Assembly: GCF_019972295.1 (NCBI RefSeq)
Contig: NZ_BLJA01000001.1
Coordinates: forward strand, 3,317,574 to 3,381,573
Length of the DNA: 64,000 bases
DNA from: Geobacter sp. AOG2
Lineage (GTDB): Bacteria > Desulfobacterota > Desulfuromonadia > Geobacterales > Pseudopelobacteraceae
Reading direction: 5' to 3'
This document shows, one piece after another, positions 1 through 8,335 of this stretch; the stretch's first letter is position 1; each line of letters begins with the position of its first letter. The position numbers and the translations under genes were made by a program. The notes beneath the pieces were generated by a model that did no database searches, was not told the origin of the DNA, and was given only the letters and a program-made list of their open reading frames with translations.

Positions 1-2
1 AG

Positions 3-524
3 ACCGCCTCCTGTCTGCTGGTGAAGCTGGCCGAGTTTTTTCGCAAGAATATCAACCCAACAGCCAACAAGGTGCCGCTGTCGGTCGAACTGGAGCATTG
101 CGAGGCCTATATTGCCATCGAAAAAGCCCGGTTCGAGGAGCGGCTCTCCATTGTTTACGATATAGACGAGGAGGCCCTGTCGTGCAACGTTCCTTCGCTG
201 ATCCTTCAACCGCTGGTGGAGAACGGAGTGCGTCACGGCATTTTACCGAAGGAGGGTGGCGGTGTGATCCGTATCGGAGCCAGAAAGACCGACAACGGCA
301 TCATCATCTCTGTCAAGGATAACGGTGTCGGCATATCCCGGGAGCGTATCCAAAGTCTCCTGTCGGAGGCGGCGTTGCCTCATGCGGGCGCGGGGCTGGG
401 GCTGGCGCTCAAGAACGTCAACAGCCGCCTGGCGACCCTGTATGGTAGCGACAAAGGGTTGAAGATCGAGAGTGAACCGGGCGAGGGCACCACGGTCCAT
501 TTCTGTGTACCGGTGGGCGCATGA
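3..524 (+). CDS. Sensor histidine kinase, LytS/YehU type (C-terminal part, cut by window start)
   Basis: The reading frame is open from the first bases, so the true start lies outside the window. What remains is the end of the His_kinase domain (AEFFRKNI, with L-E-H-C-E-A-Y following) and an HATPase_c domain. The N box is seen in QPLVENGVRHG, the G1 box in VKDNGVGI and the G2 box in GAGLGLALKNV. LytS-type kinases are membrane proteins that phosphorylate a LytTR regulator; their sensor domain is not visible here. The gene overlaps the next one by four bases (ATGA), so the two are translationally coupled. The signal sensed is unknown. Confidence 0.88.
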   Translation, partial: TASCLLVKLAEFFRKNINPTANKVPLSVELEHCEAYIAIEKARFEERLSIVYDIDEEALSCNVPSLILQPLVENGVRHGILPKEGGGVIRIGARKTDNGIIISVKDNGVGISRERIQSLLSEAALPHAGAGLGLALKNVNSRLATLYGSDKGLKIESEPGEGTTVHFCVPVGA

Positions 525-1291
525 CCATTACGGTATTTATCATCGACGATGAGGCGCCGGCCCGCCGGGAGTTGCGCTACCTGCTTGAACAGGTGGGGGA
601 TGTGGACATTCTGGGGGAGGCGTCCAACCCTTCCCAGGGAGTGCAGGGTATTCGCGAAACCAAGCCGCAGTTGGTGTTTCTGGACATCCAACTACCCGGC
701 TTGAGCGGGATAGAATTGGCCCAGGTGATAAGGGCGCTGCCCGACAAGCCGCTGGTCGTCTTCGCCACCGCGTTCGAGCGGTTTGCCGTCCAGGCCTTTA
801 ACGTGGATGCCTTCGATTACATCCTCAAGCCATTCACCTTGGAGCGGGTGGCCAGGTCCATTCATAAGGCTGGGAAAACCCTTTGCACAGAGGTGAAGGC
901 AAAAGTATCCGTAGCCCCCCCGGAGATGCCCCATGGTCTTGACAGGCCCGACATTAAGCGGATTTTGGTGCACCGGGGGGGGAAGATGATCCCCATACCT
1001 CCCGAAAGCATCGTTTTTATCCGCGCCGCGGAAGGGGAAACCCTGATCCACACGGCGGATGGCCTCTTTTCCTCGAAAAACACCCTCAACACCCTGGAAA
1101 GCGTCCTGGGCCCCTACTCCTTCGTCCGGGTCCACCGCAACTCGCTGGTCAACCTGAACTGTATCGTTGAGATCATCCCCTGGTTCAACGGCAGTTGCAA
1201 ACTGATCATGAACGACAGTTGCAGTAGCGAGGTACTGGTCAGTAGGTACAATGCCAAGGACCTGAAACACCGCCTTATTTTAGGTAAATAG
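521..1291 (+). CDS. LytTR-family response regulator
   Basis: 256 aa. Residues 1-115 form a receiver domain: acidic residues IDDEAPARR at the start, phospho-acceptor Asp in VFLDIQLPGLSG, and the conserved Lys in YILKPFT. Residues about 145-250 form a LytTR DNA-binding domain, with the typical FVRVHRNSLVNL segment. The protein should be the cytoplasmic partner of the kinase encoded just upstream, with which it overlaps by four bases. Family members bind direct repeats near target promoters. The target is not evident; the nearest downstream gene is the exported FMN dehydrogenase 208 bp away. Confidence 0.93.
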   Translation: MTITVFIIDDEAPARRELRYLLEQVGDVDILGEASNPSQGVQGIRETKPQLVFLDIQLPGLSGIELAQVIRALPDKPLVVFATAFERFAVQAFNVDAFDYILKPFTLERVARSIHKAGKTLCTEVKAKVSVAPPEMPHGLDRPDIKRILVHRGGKMIPIPPESIVFIRAAEGETLIHTADGLFSSKNTLNTLESVLGPYSFVRVHRNSLVNLNCIVEIIPWFNGSCKLIMNDSCSSEVLVSRYNAKDLKHRLILGK

Positions 1292-1498
1292 CAGCTTCTC
1301 TCCCTCGGTTTTGTTCTACTGCCTGGAACACAGGACCATTCAGCGGGGATTTCTGTCATTCATCCCTCATTTTGCGCCATTCACCATAATTGACTTATCC
1401 ATAACACCGCTATCGAGTATCGTCGCAGGCAATAAGGCGATTGTTGGGGGAACGGCCATGGGCCGGGACTCCGTCACCACAAATCGAAGGAGGCTGTT

Positions 1499-2719
1499 AT
1501 GTATGAAGGGTTGATCGAATCCGCAGAACAGGAAAGCACAGGGGTAAGTCGCCGTAATTTCATCAAAACAGCGGCAGTGGTAGGGGCCAGTGTGCTGGCG
1601 GTGCAGGCAGTTGGCCGCACCGAGGCCCACGCGGCAGAAGATGCGAAGAAGGAAGCCAAGGCGGCCTCGGCAGCCGCTGCCGGCGGCGGTGCCAAGAAGC
1701 TTTCCGACGTGCTTAAGGTCGCCCGCGAAAAGATGTATCCACGCTGCCGCGTCTGTCCCGAGTGCGACGGGGTTGCCTGTTCCGGTGAGGTGCCGGGCAT
1801 GGGCGGGATCGATTCGGGCAAGGCCTTCAGGAATAATCTCCAGGCCCTTGCCAAATACGACCTGAACATGCGCACCTTCCACGACGTGAAAAAACCGGAT
1901 ACGAGCCTGACCCTGTTCGGCGCCACGCTGTCCATGCCGATCCTTTCCGGCATAACCGGGGGCGTGACCTATAATATGGGATTGGGAGGCAAAGTCAGCG
2001 AAGAGGAATACGCCGAGGGAATCATTGGCGGCTGCGTCCTGGCCGGCACCCTGGGGTTTGCGGCGGACGGTATCGGCGACCCGCTCTCCGTCTACGAGAC
2101 CAGGCTGAAGACTGTTGCCAAGTACCGGGGACATGCCGTGGCTCAGATCAAACCGCGCACCCAGGCCGAAATCATCGAACGCATACGTCTGATCGAAAAG
2201 GCCGGCGCGCCGTTTTTTGCCATCGATATCGATTCGGCCGGCCGCGCCGCGCGCGCCCTGCCGGGCAAAACCGTCGAGCCCAAAACCTTGAAGCAGCTCG
2301 CAGAGATTGTCAAATCCACCAAACTCCCGTTTCTGATTAAAGGCGTCATGACGCCTGAGGAAGCGGCCATGGCGCTTGAGGTGGGCGCAGCCGGGATCGT
2401 CGTTTCGAACCACGGTGGCCGGGTTATGGACCACACACCGGGGACCGCCCAGGTATTGCCCGCAATTGCGGACAAGGTAAAGGGGCGGATGGTCATCCTG
2501 GCCGACGGTGGGGTGCGCTACGGTGCCGATGTGCTGAAGATGCTGGCCCTGGGCGCCAATGCGGTGCTGGTCGGCCGCCCGCTGGTCCGGGGCTCGGTAG
2601 GGGGTGGAGCCGAGGGTGTGGCGCTTATGCTTAAAAAGATGCGGGACGAGTTGGTCGTGGCAATGACCCTCACCGGTACTGCCGACGTGAAAAAGGCGAG
2701 CAGGAATATTCTGGTATAA
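1499..2719 (+). CDS. Tat-exported FMN-dependent alpha-hydroxy-acid dehydrogenase
   Basis: 406 aa. The start is set by a strong ribosome binding site (GAAGGAGG at 1486-1493). Residues 17-23 read SRRNFIK, a twin-arginine motif, followed by a hydrophobic stretch and an AHA-AE type cleavage region. The mature part is an FMN-dependent alpha-hydroxy-acid dehydrogenase of the TIM-barrel family: a Cys-rich segment (CRVCPECDGVAC) as in LctD-like Firmicutes proteins, the catalytic His in VSNHGGR, and the phosphate-binding ADGGVRYG...GRP segment. Such enzymes oxidise L-lactate, glycolate or similar acids and are normally cytoplasmic. A Tat signal implies export after cofactor loading. The following genes encode a periplasmic triheme cytochrome and a binding protein, which suggests, as inference, that electrons pass to the cytochrome pool. 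Confidence 0.85.
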   Translation: MYEGLIESAEQESTGVSRRNFIKTAAVVGASVLAVQAVGRTEAHAAEDAKKEAKAASAAAAGGGAKKLSDVLKVAREKMYPRCRVCPECDGVACSGEVPGMGGIDSGKAFRNNLQALAKYDLNMRTFHDVKKPDTSLTLFGATLSMPILSGITGGVTYNMGLGGKVSEEEYAEGIIGGCVLAGTLGFAADGIGDPLSVYETRLKTVAKYRGHAVAQIKPRTQAEIIERIRLIEKAGAPFFAIDIDSAGRAARALPGKTVEPKTLKQLAEIVKSTKLPFLIKGVMTPEEAAMALEVGAAGIVVSNHGGRVMDHTPGTAQVLPAIADKVKGRMVILADGGVRYGADVLKMLALGANAVLVGRPLVRGSVGGGAEGVALMLKKMRDELVVAMTLTGTADVKKASRNILV

Positions 2720-2731
2720 ATCACTCATTAA

Positions 2732-2795
2732 ACGATGGGCAGGGCGGGGCATCGGGGGACACCCTGTTGGATGAACTCCCCGTCATGCCCATCGT
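2732..2795 (+). repeat. Intergenic inverted repeat between dehydrogenase and cytochrome genes
   Basis: The arms ACGATGGGCA (2732-2741) and TGCCCATCGT (2786-2795) are exact reverse complements about 44 bases apart, with further G/C-rich pairing between them. The hairpin lies in the 88-bp gap between two co-oriented genes. No T-tract follows, so it is more likely an mRNA-processing or attenuating structure than a plain terminator. Confidence 0.5.
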
Positions 2796-2807
2796 CTGGA
2801 GATAACC

Positions 2808-3107
2808 ATGCGAAACGTGTTAGTAAGTGTGATCGCCCTGGCTCTCTACACCCTGGGCACCGTGGTGTTCGCCACCAGTGACAAGGCGCTGCTGTACGGA
2901 GGGGCAGGGCAGGGCAGGGTCATATTTGACGGGAGACTCCATGCATCAAAGGGGCTGGTATGCAAGGATTGTCACAGCTCGATCTTCGATACGAAAAAGA
3001 AGGCCCTGATGACCATGGATGACCACTTCAAAGCCGTGGCATGCTTTACCTGCCACGATGGCGCAAAGGTGTTCAACGATTGCGAGAAGTGTCACCGAAG
3101 ATTCTGA
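2808..3107 (+). CDS. Periplasmic triheme cytochrome c7-like protein
   Basis: 99 aa with an N-terminal signal peptide (hydrophobic residues 4-22, FATS cleavage region). Three CxxCH heme motifs are visible: CKDCH, CFTCH and CEKCH, the last four residues from the C-terminus. This size and heme number fit the small cytochrome c7/c3 proteins that shuttle electrons in the Geobacter periplasm. Only short heme-spacing segments separate the motifs. The gene lies 88 bp behind the exported FMN dehydrogenase and may receive its electrons; this is inferred from position. Confidence 0.9.
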   Translation: MRNVLVSVIALALYTLGTVVFATSDKALLYGGAGQGRVIFDGRLHASKGLVCKDCHSSIFDTKKKALMTMDDHFKAVACFTCHDGAKVFNDCEKCHRRF

Positions 3108-3155
3108 TGCCGCGCCCCGTGGCCATGGTATTCAACTTAAAAAGGAGAATGATCG

Positions 3156-3914
3156 ATGAACAATGTTTTTCGGTTGCAAAGTAACATTCTGGCTGTCGTA
3201 ATAACCTTCTGCCTGACCCAAGCGGTCTTTGCCCAGGAGGTCAAACTGAATGGGGCGGCCAGCGTCGTCACGGACCTTGTTGCGCCGCACCAGGCCGCCG
3301 TGGAAAGGGCCACCGGCTACAAGCTGGTTGTGAGCAAAAGCAATGCCGGCAAGGGGTTGATCGACCTTATCGATGGGAAATGCGACGCTGCCATGGCGTC
3401 GGCTTCCCTGGACGCCACCGTGAAGGCAGCCAAGTCGGCCGGACTCACCAAGGCGGTGCCGGACTTAAAGTTGCATGTCATCGCAAAATCCGAGGTGGTC
3501 TTTGTCGTGCACCCCTCCAACCCGGTGAAGAGTCTTACCTGGGAACAGATCAAGGACATTCACACCGGCAAGATCACCAACTGGAAGGATGTGGGGGGCA
3601 AAGACCTGCCGATTACCGTATATACCGATGCCAAGGCCAGCGCCACCCGTGGGCTGATCAAGCAGGTCGTCATGGCTAACAGCGAATATGAGGCCAGCGC
3701 CAAGGCGGTTGGTTTCGTGAAAGAGGTGAATGATAAGGTGGCTATGGATGCCAGCGGTATCGGTGGTCTCGGTCTCGGTTTCGTCGATCCGGCCCAAGTG
3801 ACCATCGTCGCTACCAAGAAAATCGAGCGTCCGCTGGGCTTCATCACCGTTGGCGCACCGTCCCCCCCGATGCAGAAGGTTATGGACGCCTTCAAGGCGG
3901 CAAGCAGCAAATAG
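3156..3914 (+). CDS. PstS-like periplasmic substrate-binding protein
   Basis: 252 aa, preceded by RBS AAGGAG. The signal peptide covers about residues 1-26, ending in FAQ. The rest matches the PBP_like_2/PstS fold of phosphate and oxyanion binders: an early GAASVVTDLV segment, IDGKCDAAMAS, the VVFVVHPSNPVKSLTWEQIKDIHTGKITNWKDVGG block and a GIGGLGLGFV loop. No permease or ATPase gene is adjacent, so it is an orphan binding protein. Position behind the dehydrogenase and cytochrome suggests a shared operon ending at the terminator at 3941. Ligand unknown; phosphate is only one option. Confidence 0.85.
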   Translation: MNNVFRLQSNILAVVITFCLTQAVFAQEVKLNGAASVVTDLVAPHQAAVERATGYKLVVSKSNAGKGLIDLIDGKCDAAMASASLDATVKAAKSAGLTKAVPDLKLHVIAKSEVVFVVHPSNPVKSLTWEQIKDIHTGKITNWKDVGGKDLPITVYTDAKASATRGLIKQVVMANSEYEASAKAVGFVKEVNDKVAMDASGIGGLGLGFVDPAQVTIVATKKIERPLGFITVGAPSPPMQKVMDAFKAASSK

Positions 3915-3940
3915 GGCGTATGGTTTCATTATCATGAGCA

Positions 3941-3978
3941 AACGAGGCCGCTCCTTCCGGGAGCGGCCTCGTTGTTTT
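3941..3978 (+). terminator. Rho-independent terminator
   Basis: A near-perfect stem (AACGAGGCCGCTCC at 3941-3954 with GGAGCGGCCTCGTT ending at 3973) is followed by GTTTTG. It ends the dehydrogenase-cytochrome-binding protein unit and also lies beyond the 3' end of the minus-strand PfpI gene. Confidence 0.85.
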
Positions 3979-4015
3979 GTGGGCGCCGGCCTGCCGCGCC
4001 CGTGTTGTGCGGCAG

Positions 4016-4816
4016 CTACTCCACCAGGCCCGCCATTGCGGCAAAAGGATCCCACGACGGGTCGCGATGCGCGTCGTACTCGGTGACGCGCTCAAGCCAG
4101 GCGCCAATGTCATTGCCGTACAGACGTGAGATGACCGCCAGGCTCATGTCCATCCCTGCCGAGACGCCGGAAGACGTGACAACCGTGCCGTCGTCCACCC
4201 AGCGCGCTTTCTTGACCCATTTCACCTTGGGTCCCGGCGCGGTCGAAGGGTAAAAGGCCATCTTGTTGGTCGTTGCCGGCCGATCATCGAGAATGCCGGC
4301 TGCAGCCAGCAGTGAGGCTCCGTTGCAGACCGACATGACGATCCGGGCCTTCCCCGCCTGCGCCCGCAGCCAGTTCATGGTTGCCGGGTCTTTCAGCAGG
4401 GGGAGCACCCCCAGACCGCCCGGCACCACCAGAAAATCGAGCGTCGGAGCGGTGTCGTAACCGAAATCAGCCTGGGTCCTCGGCCCTTGGTTCGAGGGGA
4501 TTTCGCCCCGTTTGGCGGCGATGGTGACCAGGCGCACGCCGACCCTTTTCTCCTCGCCGCCCCATACCCGGGCCGGCGCATGCTTCAGGGTGCCCCACAT
4601 CTCCATGGGGCCATAGGCGTCGAGCATCTCGAAGCCGGGGAAAATGAGCACCCCGACGGTTACCTGCCTGGCGGCCGGTGCTGGTTGCCGCTCATAGGGC
4701 GTCTCCTGCGCCGCCGACGGTTTGTCCGCCCCGGCCGCGGCGGGCAAAGCCGCGGCAATGAACGCCGACATGATCAACATTCGTATGACGATACCCCGAA
4801 GGCGTATCCATTTCAT
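4016..4816 (-). CDS. Exported DJ-1/PfpI family protein
   Basis: 266 aa with a signal peptide (about residues 1-30, ending AAAGA). The DJ-1/PfpI fold follows: VGVLIFPGFEMLDAYGPMEM at the start and the nucleophile elbow MSVCNGA with Cys164. Cytoplasmic relatives include isonitrile hydratases and amidases; the exported form has no assigned substrate. RBS GGGAGG sits 6 bases before the ATG. The gene begins 18 bp after the GlxA-type regulator and is surely cotranscribed with it. Confidence 0.85.
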   Translation of the reverse strand: MKWIRLRGIVIRMLIMSAFIAAALPAAAGADKPSAAQETPYERQPAPAARQVTVGVLIFPGFEMLDAYGPMEMWGTLKHAPARVWGGEEKRVGVRLVTIAAKRGEIPSNQGPRTQADFGYDTAPTLDFLVVPGGLGVLPLLKDPATMNWLRAQAGKARIVMSVCNGASLLAAAGILDDRPATTNKMAFYPSTAPGPKVKWVKKARWVDDGTVVTSSGVSAGMDMSLAVISRLYGNDIGAWLERVTEYDAHRDPSWDPFAAMAGLVE

Positions 4817-4834
4817 AGTAACCTCCCTTGCTGA

Positions 4835-5845
4835 TTATTCGGTCCCTGAGCGGAACCGGTCCCGGTACTGGCCGGGGGTGATCCTGAAGAAGCGCACAAA
4901 AGCCACCCTGAAGTGTTCGCCAGACTGAAAACCGCACTCCCGGGCGACGGTTTCCAGTGTATGACATGTTTCTTCGAGGTGTTTGACCGCTGCTTCAAGG
5001 CGAACTCGTTCGATAAAATGGGCAGGAGTCGCGCCGGTCTCCCGTTTGAAGACCCTGGCAAAATTGCGCAGGCTCATGGAAGCATGTTCGGCCAGCGCTT
5101 CATTGCTCAGGTTACGTCGATAGTTGTCGCGAATCCACTGAATGGTCGGAGCGAGGGGACCCACTTCATGAAATTGGGCCAGAAGACCGGTGCTGAATTG
5201 GGACTGCCCCCCGGGTCGTTTGAAATACAACACCATCAGCCGGGCCACATCCAGCGCCAGCATGCGGCCGAAATCCTCCTCCAGCAGCGCTAGCGCCAGA
5301 TCTATTCCCGCCGTTACTCCGGCCGAGGTGTAGATGGAACCATCCTTGATATGGATGGCATCCTCATGGACGTCAACATGTGGATAGAGGCGGCGAAGCC
5401 GTTCGGCACCGGCCCAATGGGTGGCCGCTCGCCGCCCTTCTAACAGTCCTGCCCGCGCAAGAATGAAGGCGCCGGTGCATATGGACCCGACCCGCCGCGC
5501 CAGAGGCGCCGTCCGGCGCAGGCAGTCCACCAGATCTTCCGGCGCCTGCTCTGCCGCCGGGCCGCCGGCCACCAGAAACGTATCCGCTCCGGAACAGTCC
5601 GGCCAGGATGTATCGGCCAAAAGCCTGATTCCAGACGACGTCACCACAACGGCGTCTTTGGCGCCGGCCGCGATTTCTACCCGATAGAGCGTCCCCGTGC
5701 CGCCATTTTCCCGGTGTACGGCATTGGCAAGGACGAAAACATCCAGCGGGCCGGTTATGTCCAGGATCTCGGCGCCGTCGTAAACGGCCATCGTCACGAG
5801 CAATGGGGTGTCGATGGTGGTGGATGTGCGGGGCTGATGTTTCAT
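4835..5845 (-). CDS. GlxA-family transcriptional regulator (DJ-1/PfpI domain plus AraC HTH)
   Basis: 336 aa. Residues 15-200 are a DJ-1/PfpI-like sensor domain with Cys123 in GSICTGAF. Residues about 235-330 are an AraC-type double helix-turn-helix: SNEALAEHASMSLRNFARVFKRETG and the second helix pair ending in FFRITPGQYRDRFR. GlxA-type regulators control catabolic or stress genes, usually with an adjacent effector gene. Here the effector is probably the exported PfpI protein directly downstream. The ligand is unknown. Confidence 0.92.
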   Translation of the reverse strand: MKHQPRTSTTIDTPLLVTMAVYDGAEILDITGPLDVFVLANAVHRENGGTGTLYRVEIAAGAKDAVVVTSSGIRLLADTSWPDCSGADTFLVAGGPAAEQAPEDLVDCLRRTAPLARRVGSICTGAFILARAGLLEGRRAATHWAGAERLRRLYPHVDVHEDAIHIKDGSIYTSAGVTAGIDLALALLEEDFGRMLALDVARLMVLYFKRPGGQSQFSTGLLAQFHEVGPLAPTIQWIRDNYRRNLSNEALAEHASMSLRNFARVFKRETGATPAHFIERVRLEAAVKHLEETCHTLETVARECGFQSGEHFRVAFVRFFRITPGQYRDRFRSGTE

Positions 5846-6144
5846 GGCGCCACCTTAGCGCAGGAATATGTCTGGCACAATGACAATAAACACGTAATTT
5901 CGGCCAAATGGGGAAACGTTTATCGTGCCCTCAGTGGCCAAAACGCCACGGGCCGTTTTCCGGCGGCACTTTCTTCATCGGGAGCTGGATGGGCGTCGAT
6001 CGGGAAAAACAAAGCTCGCAGCACGGCGGCGAATCTCGCAATGGACGGGGAAATATGATACAAGTGTCGTGCTTGAAGGGCAGGATGGATGACTGTGGTC
6101 GCTTTCTGCACCGGTCGGCACAACCTCAAAAACGGAATACCCCC

Positions 6145-7074
6145 ATGCCTGACGAAACCCCCAAACTGCCCGTGGGTCGCTTTGCCCCGTCACCCACCGG
6201 CGCCCTGCATACCGGCTCCCTGGCGACGGCCGTGGCCAGTTGGCTCATGGCCCGGAGCGCGGGTGGGCGCTGGCTGCTGCGCATCGACGACCTGGATGCC
6301 CCGCGCCAGGTGCCGGGCATGGCCGACGACATCATGCAGACTCTGGAGCTTTTCGGACTCTGCTGGGATGGCCAGGTCTCCCGGCAGAGTTCCAATCGGG
6401 AGGCCTACCGACATTATTTCAGCAAATTGTGCGAAACCGGCCTGGTCTATCCCTGCGGCTGTTCGCGCCGGGAGATCGCTCAGTCCGCCTCGGCGCCCCA
6501 TCCGGATGATGACTGCATCCCTTACCCCGGTACCTGTCGGTGCGGGATGCGGACAGGGACGACGGTCCGTTCCTGGCGCCTGCGCGTGCCGGACGAGCAG
6601 GCCTGTTTTCACGATCTGCACAAGGGGATGATCTGCCAGGATTTGGGGGGCCGGTGCGGGGATTTCGTGGTGCGGCGCGGGGATGGGGAGATCGCCTACC
6701 AATTGGCGGTGGTGGTGGATGACCACCTCACGGGGGTGACCCAAGTGGTGAGAGGTGAGGATCTGCTCCCCTCGACGCCGAGACAGGTCTACATTCAGGG
6801 GTTGCTCGGGCTTGAGCGGCCCGTCTACTGTCACATCCCCCTGGTGACCGGACCAGGTGGGGCAAAGCTCAGCAAGCGGGATAACCTGGTCTCCCATCAT
6901 CTGGGGAACTGGCGCGGCAAAGAGGGATACTTGCTGCTGGCTGTACTCCGGTTTCTTGGGCAGGGGCTGCCGCACGGGATGAGCGGTGCACCATGCGACG
7001 AGATTCTCCGCTGGGCTGTCGGCTGTTTTGATGCCACCAGTCTGCCGGCCATAGGAGGGGAACTGGCCATCTAG
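6145..7074 (+). CDS. gluQRS: Glutamyl-Q tRNA(Asp) synthetase
   Basis: 309 aa from the ATG at 6145, chosen because homology begins there (GRFAPSPTGALHTGSL, the class I HIGH region). In-frame starts exist upstream (6055, 5908) but add sequence unlike the family. The enzyme attaches glutamate to queuosine in tRNA(Asp); it is a short GluRS paralogue lacking the anticodon-binding domain. The zinc-binding cluster is seen in YPCGCSRREI and YPGTCRCG, and the KMSKS equivalent in KLSKRD. The gene converges with mnmH, another tRNA wobble-modification gene. Confidence 0.93.
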   Translation: MPDETPKLPVGRFAPSPTGALHTGSLATAVASWLMARSAGGRWLLRIDDLDAPRQVPGMADDIMQTLELFGLCWDGQVSRQSSNREAYRHYFSKLCETGLVYPCGCSRREIAQSASAPHPDDDCIPYPGTCRCGMRTGTTVRSWRLRVPDEQACFHDLHKGMICQDLGGRCGDFVVRRGDGEIAYQLAVVVDDHLTGVTQVVRGEDLLPSTPRQVYIQGLLGLERPVYCHIPLVTGPGGAKLSKRDNLVSHHLGNWRGKEGYLLLAVLRFLGQGLPHGMSGAPCDEILRWAVGCFDATSLPAIGGELAI

Positions 7075-7089
7075 AAGGCCGGTGGGATT

Positions 7090-8133
7090 CTACTGCGGGG
7101 CTGGCCCGTGGCCCTGTCGTTCGCCCCAGAACTCGGCCAGGCGTTGACCGGCCACGCTGAAGTCTTCCAGGTCAATCTCCACGTCCGGAATCCAGGGGCG
7201 GTTTTTGTAGTAGAGCCGGTCGTAGTAGTGTTCAATCAACCCCCGGGCAACCCCTTCCACGTCCCAACACTCCAAGAGCGCCTTGATCTCGGCGTACCGT
7301 ACTCCCCCCAGCTTCTTCCTGATCCGTTCCAAGGCCACGGTCATGGCCTCCCGGTACTCATCACATGCATACTCCACGGATAGCCGGTGCACCCGGGTCT
7401 CCAGGGAGGCATGGCACCAGATCTTGCACCCATCGCCCATGGCCTCATAGACTCTTCCGGGGAGTGATATTTTGCCGATACGCTGGCTTTCCCCCTCCAC
7501 AATGACCGGTCGGCCGTCGGGGGCGTTACGGAATGCGTCCCACAGGAGGGTATCAAAGCGTTTCTGGCTGATTGCCTGGACGAGCCCGACCTCGCCGAAG
7601 GCGGAGCCGCGATGGCAGGCCAATCCTTCCAGGTCGATCACAGTCCATGATTCCCGGTCCAGGCCGTTGATAAAGGTGGTCTTGCCGGTGCCGGTCATGC
7701 CGTGGATGACGATCAGCTGTCCCGGAGGGTTGAAATCTTCGAAGTAGGAGATAACCTGATTACGAAAGGCCCGGTACCCACCCTTGAGCTGTACCACCGG
7801 GTAGCCGCTCATCTCCAGCAGTATGGTCATGGAAAGGCTGCGCAGGCCGCCGCGCCAGCAGTAGACCAATACCGGCCTGCCGGCCGCTTGGTCGATGACG
7901 TCATGCACCATGGCGGCAAAACGGCCGCAGGTAAGTTCCAGGCCGCGTATGCGGGCCTTTTGGGGACCAGTCTGTTTATAGAGCGTGCCGACCTCTACAC
8001 GCTCCTCATCAGTGAGGATGGGTATATTGACTGCGCCGGGCAGATGGTCCTCGGCGAATTCCAGCGGGGTGCGGACGTCGATGATGCAGTGCGTGTCCAA
8101 CAGTGACGTGGTGAATGATATGGTTTGAGGCAT
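7090..8133 (-). CDS. mnmH: tRNA 2-selenouridine synthase
   Basis: 347 aa, full length for the family. Residues 1-125 are a rhodanese domain with catalytic Cys92 in YCWRGG. Residues 140 onward carry a P-loop (GMTGTGKT, 145-152) typical of the MnmH C-terminal half. The enzyme replaces sulfur by selenium at U34 of certain tRNAs using selenophosphate, so the cell should have SelD. This agrees with the probable selenoprotein ArsS at 43.8 kb. Confidence 0.95.
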   Translation of the reverse strand: MPQTISFTTSLLDTHCIIDVRTPLEFAEDHLPGAVNIPILTDEERVEVGTLYKQTGPQKARIRGLELTCGRFAAMVHDVIDQAAGRPVLVYCWRGGLRSLSMTILLEMSGYPVVQLKGGYRAFRNQVISYFEDFNPPGQLIVIHGMTGTGKTTFINGLDRESWTVIDLEGLACHRGSAFGEVGLVQAISQKRFDTLLWDAFRNAPDGRPVIVEGESQRIGKISLPGRVYEAMGDGCKIWCHASLETRVHRLSVEYACDEYREAMTVALERIRKKLGGVRYAEIKALLECWDVEGVARGLIEHYYDRLYYKNRPWIPDVEIDLEDFSVAGQRLAEFWGERQGHGPAPQ

Positions 8134-8205
8134 GGCTCGGCTCCGAATGGTTGATTATAGGTGATGCATCCCGGTCTGGCAACAGGGAAGTGCACTGTTT
8201 ACTCC

Positions 8206-8234
8206 TTGATTCCGGTGCGGTTACATGATATTTA
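8206..8234 (+). promoter_or_regulatory. Possible sigma-70 promoter for the aldolase gene
   Basis: TTGATT (8206-8211) and TATTTA (8229-8234) are separated by 17 bases, about 100 bp upstream of the aldolase start. The -10 match is weak (three of six bases), so this is tentative. Confidence 0.3.
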
Positions 8235-8335
8235 TAAACGGCCGTATACTGATTAAAAAACATCGTTATTTCAAAAGAATACAACACTGATATTCAACGG
8301 CGGGGTACAGATACTATCGATAAGAGGAGGGTGGT

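Noticed and set aside
1367-2752. 461-codon frame antisense to the FMN dehydrogenase
   Set aside because: Shadow of a gene with a clear Tat signal, RBS and enzyme motifs.
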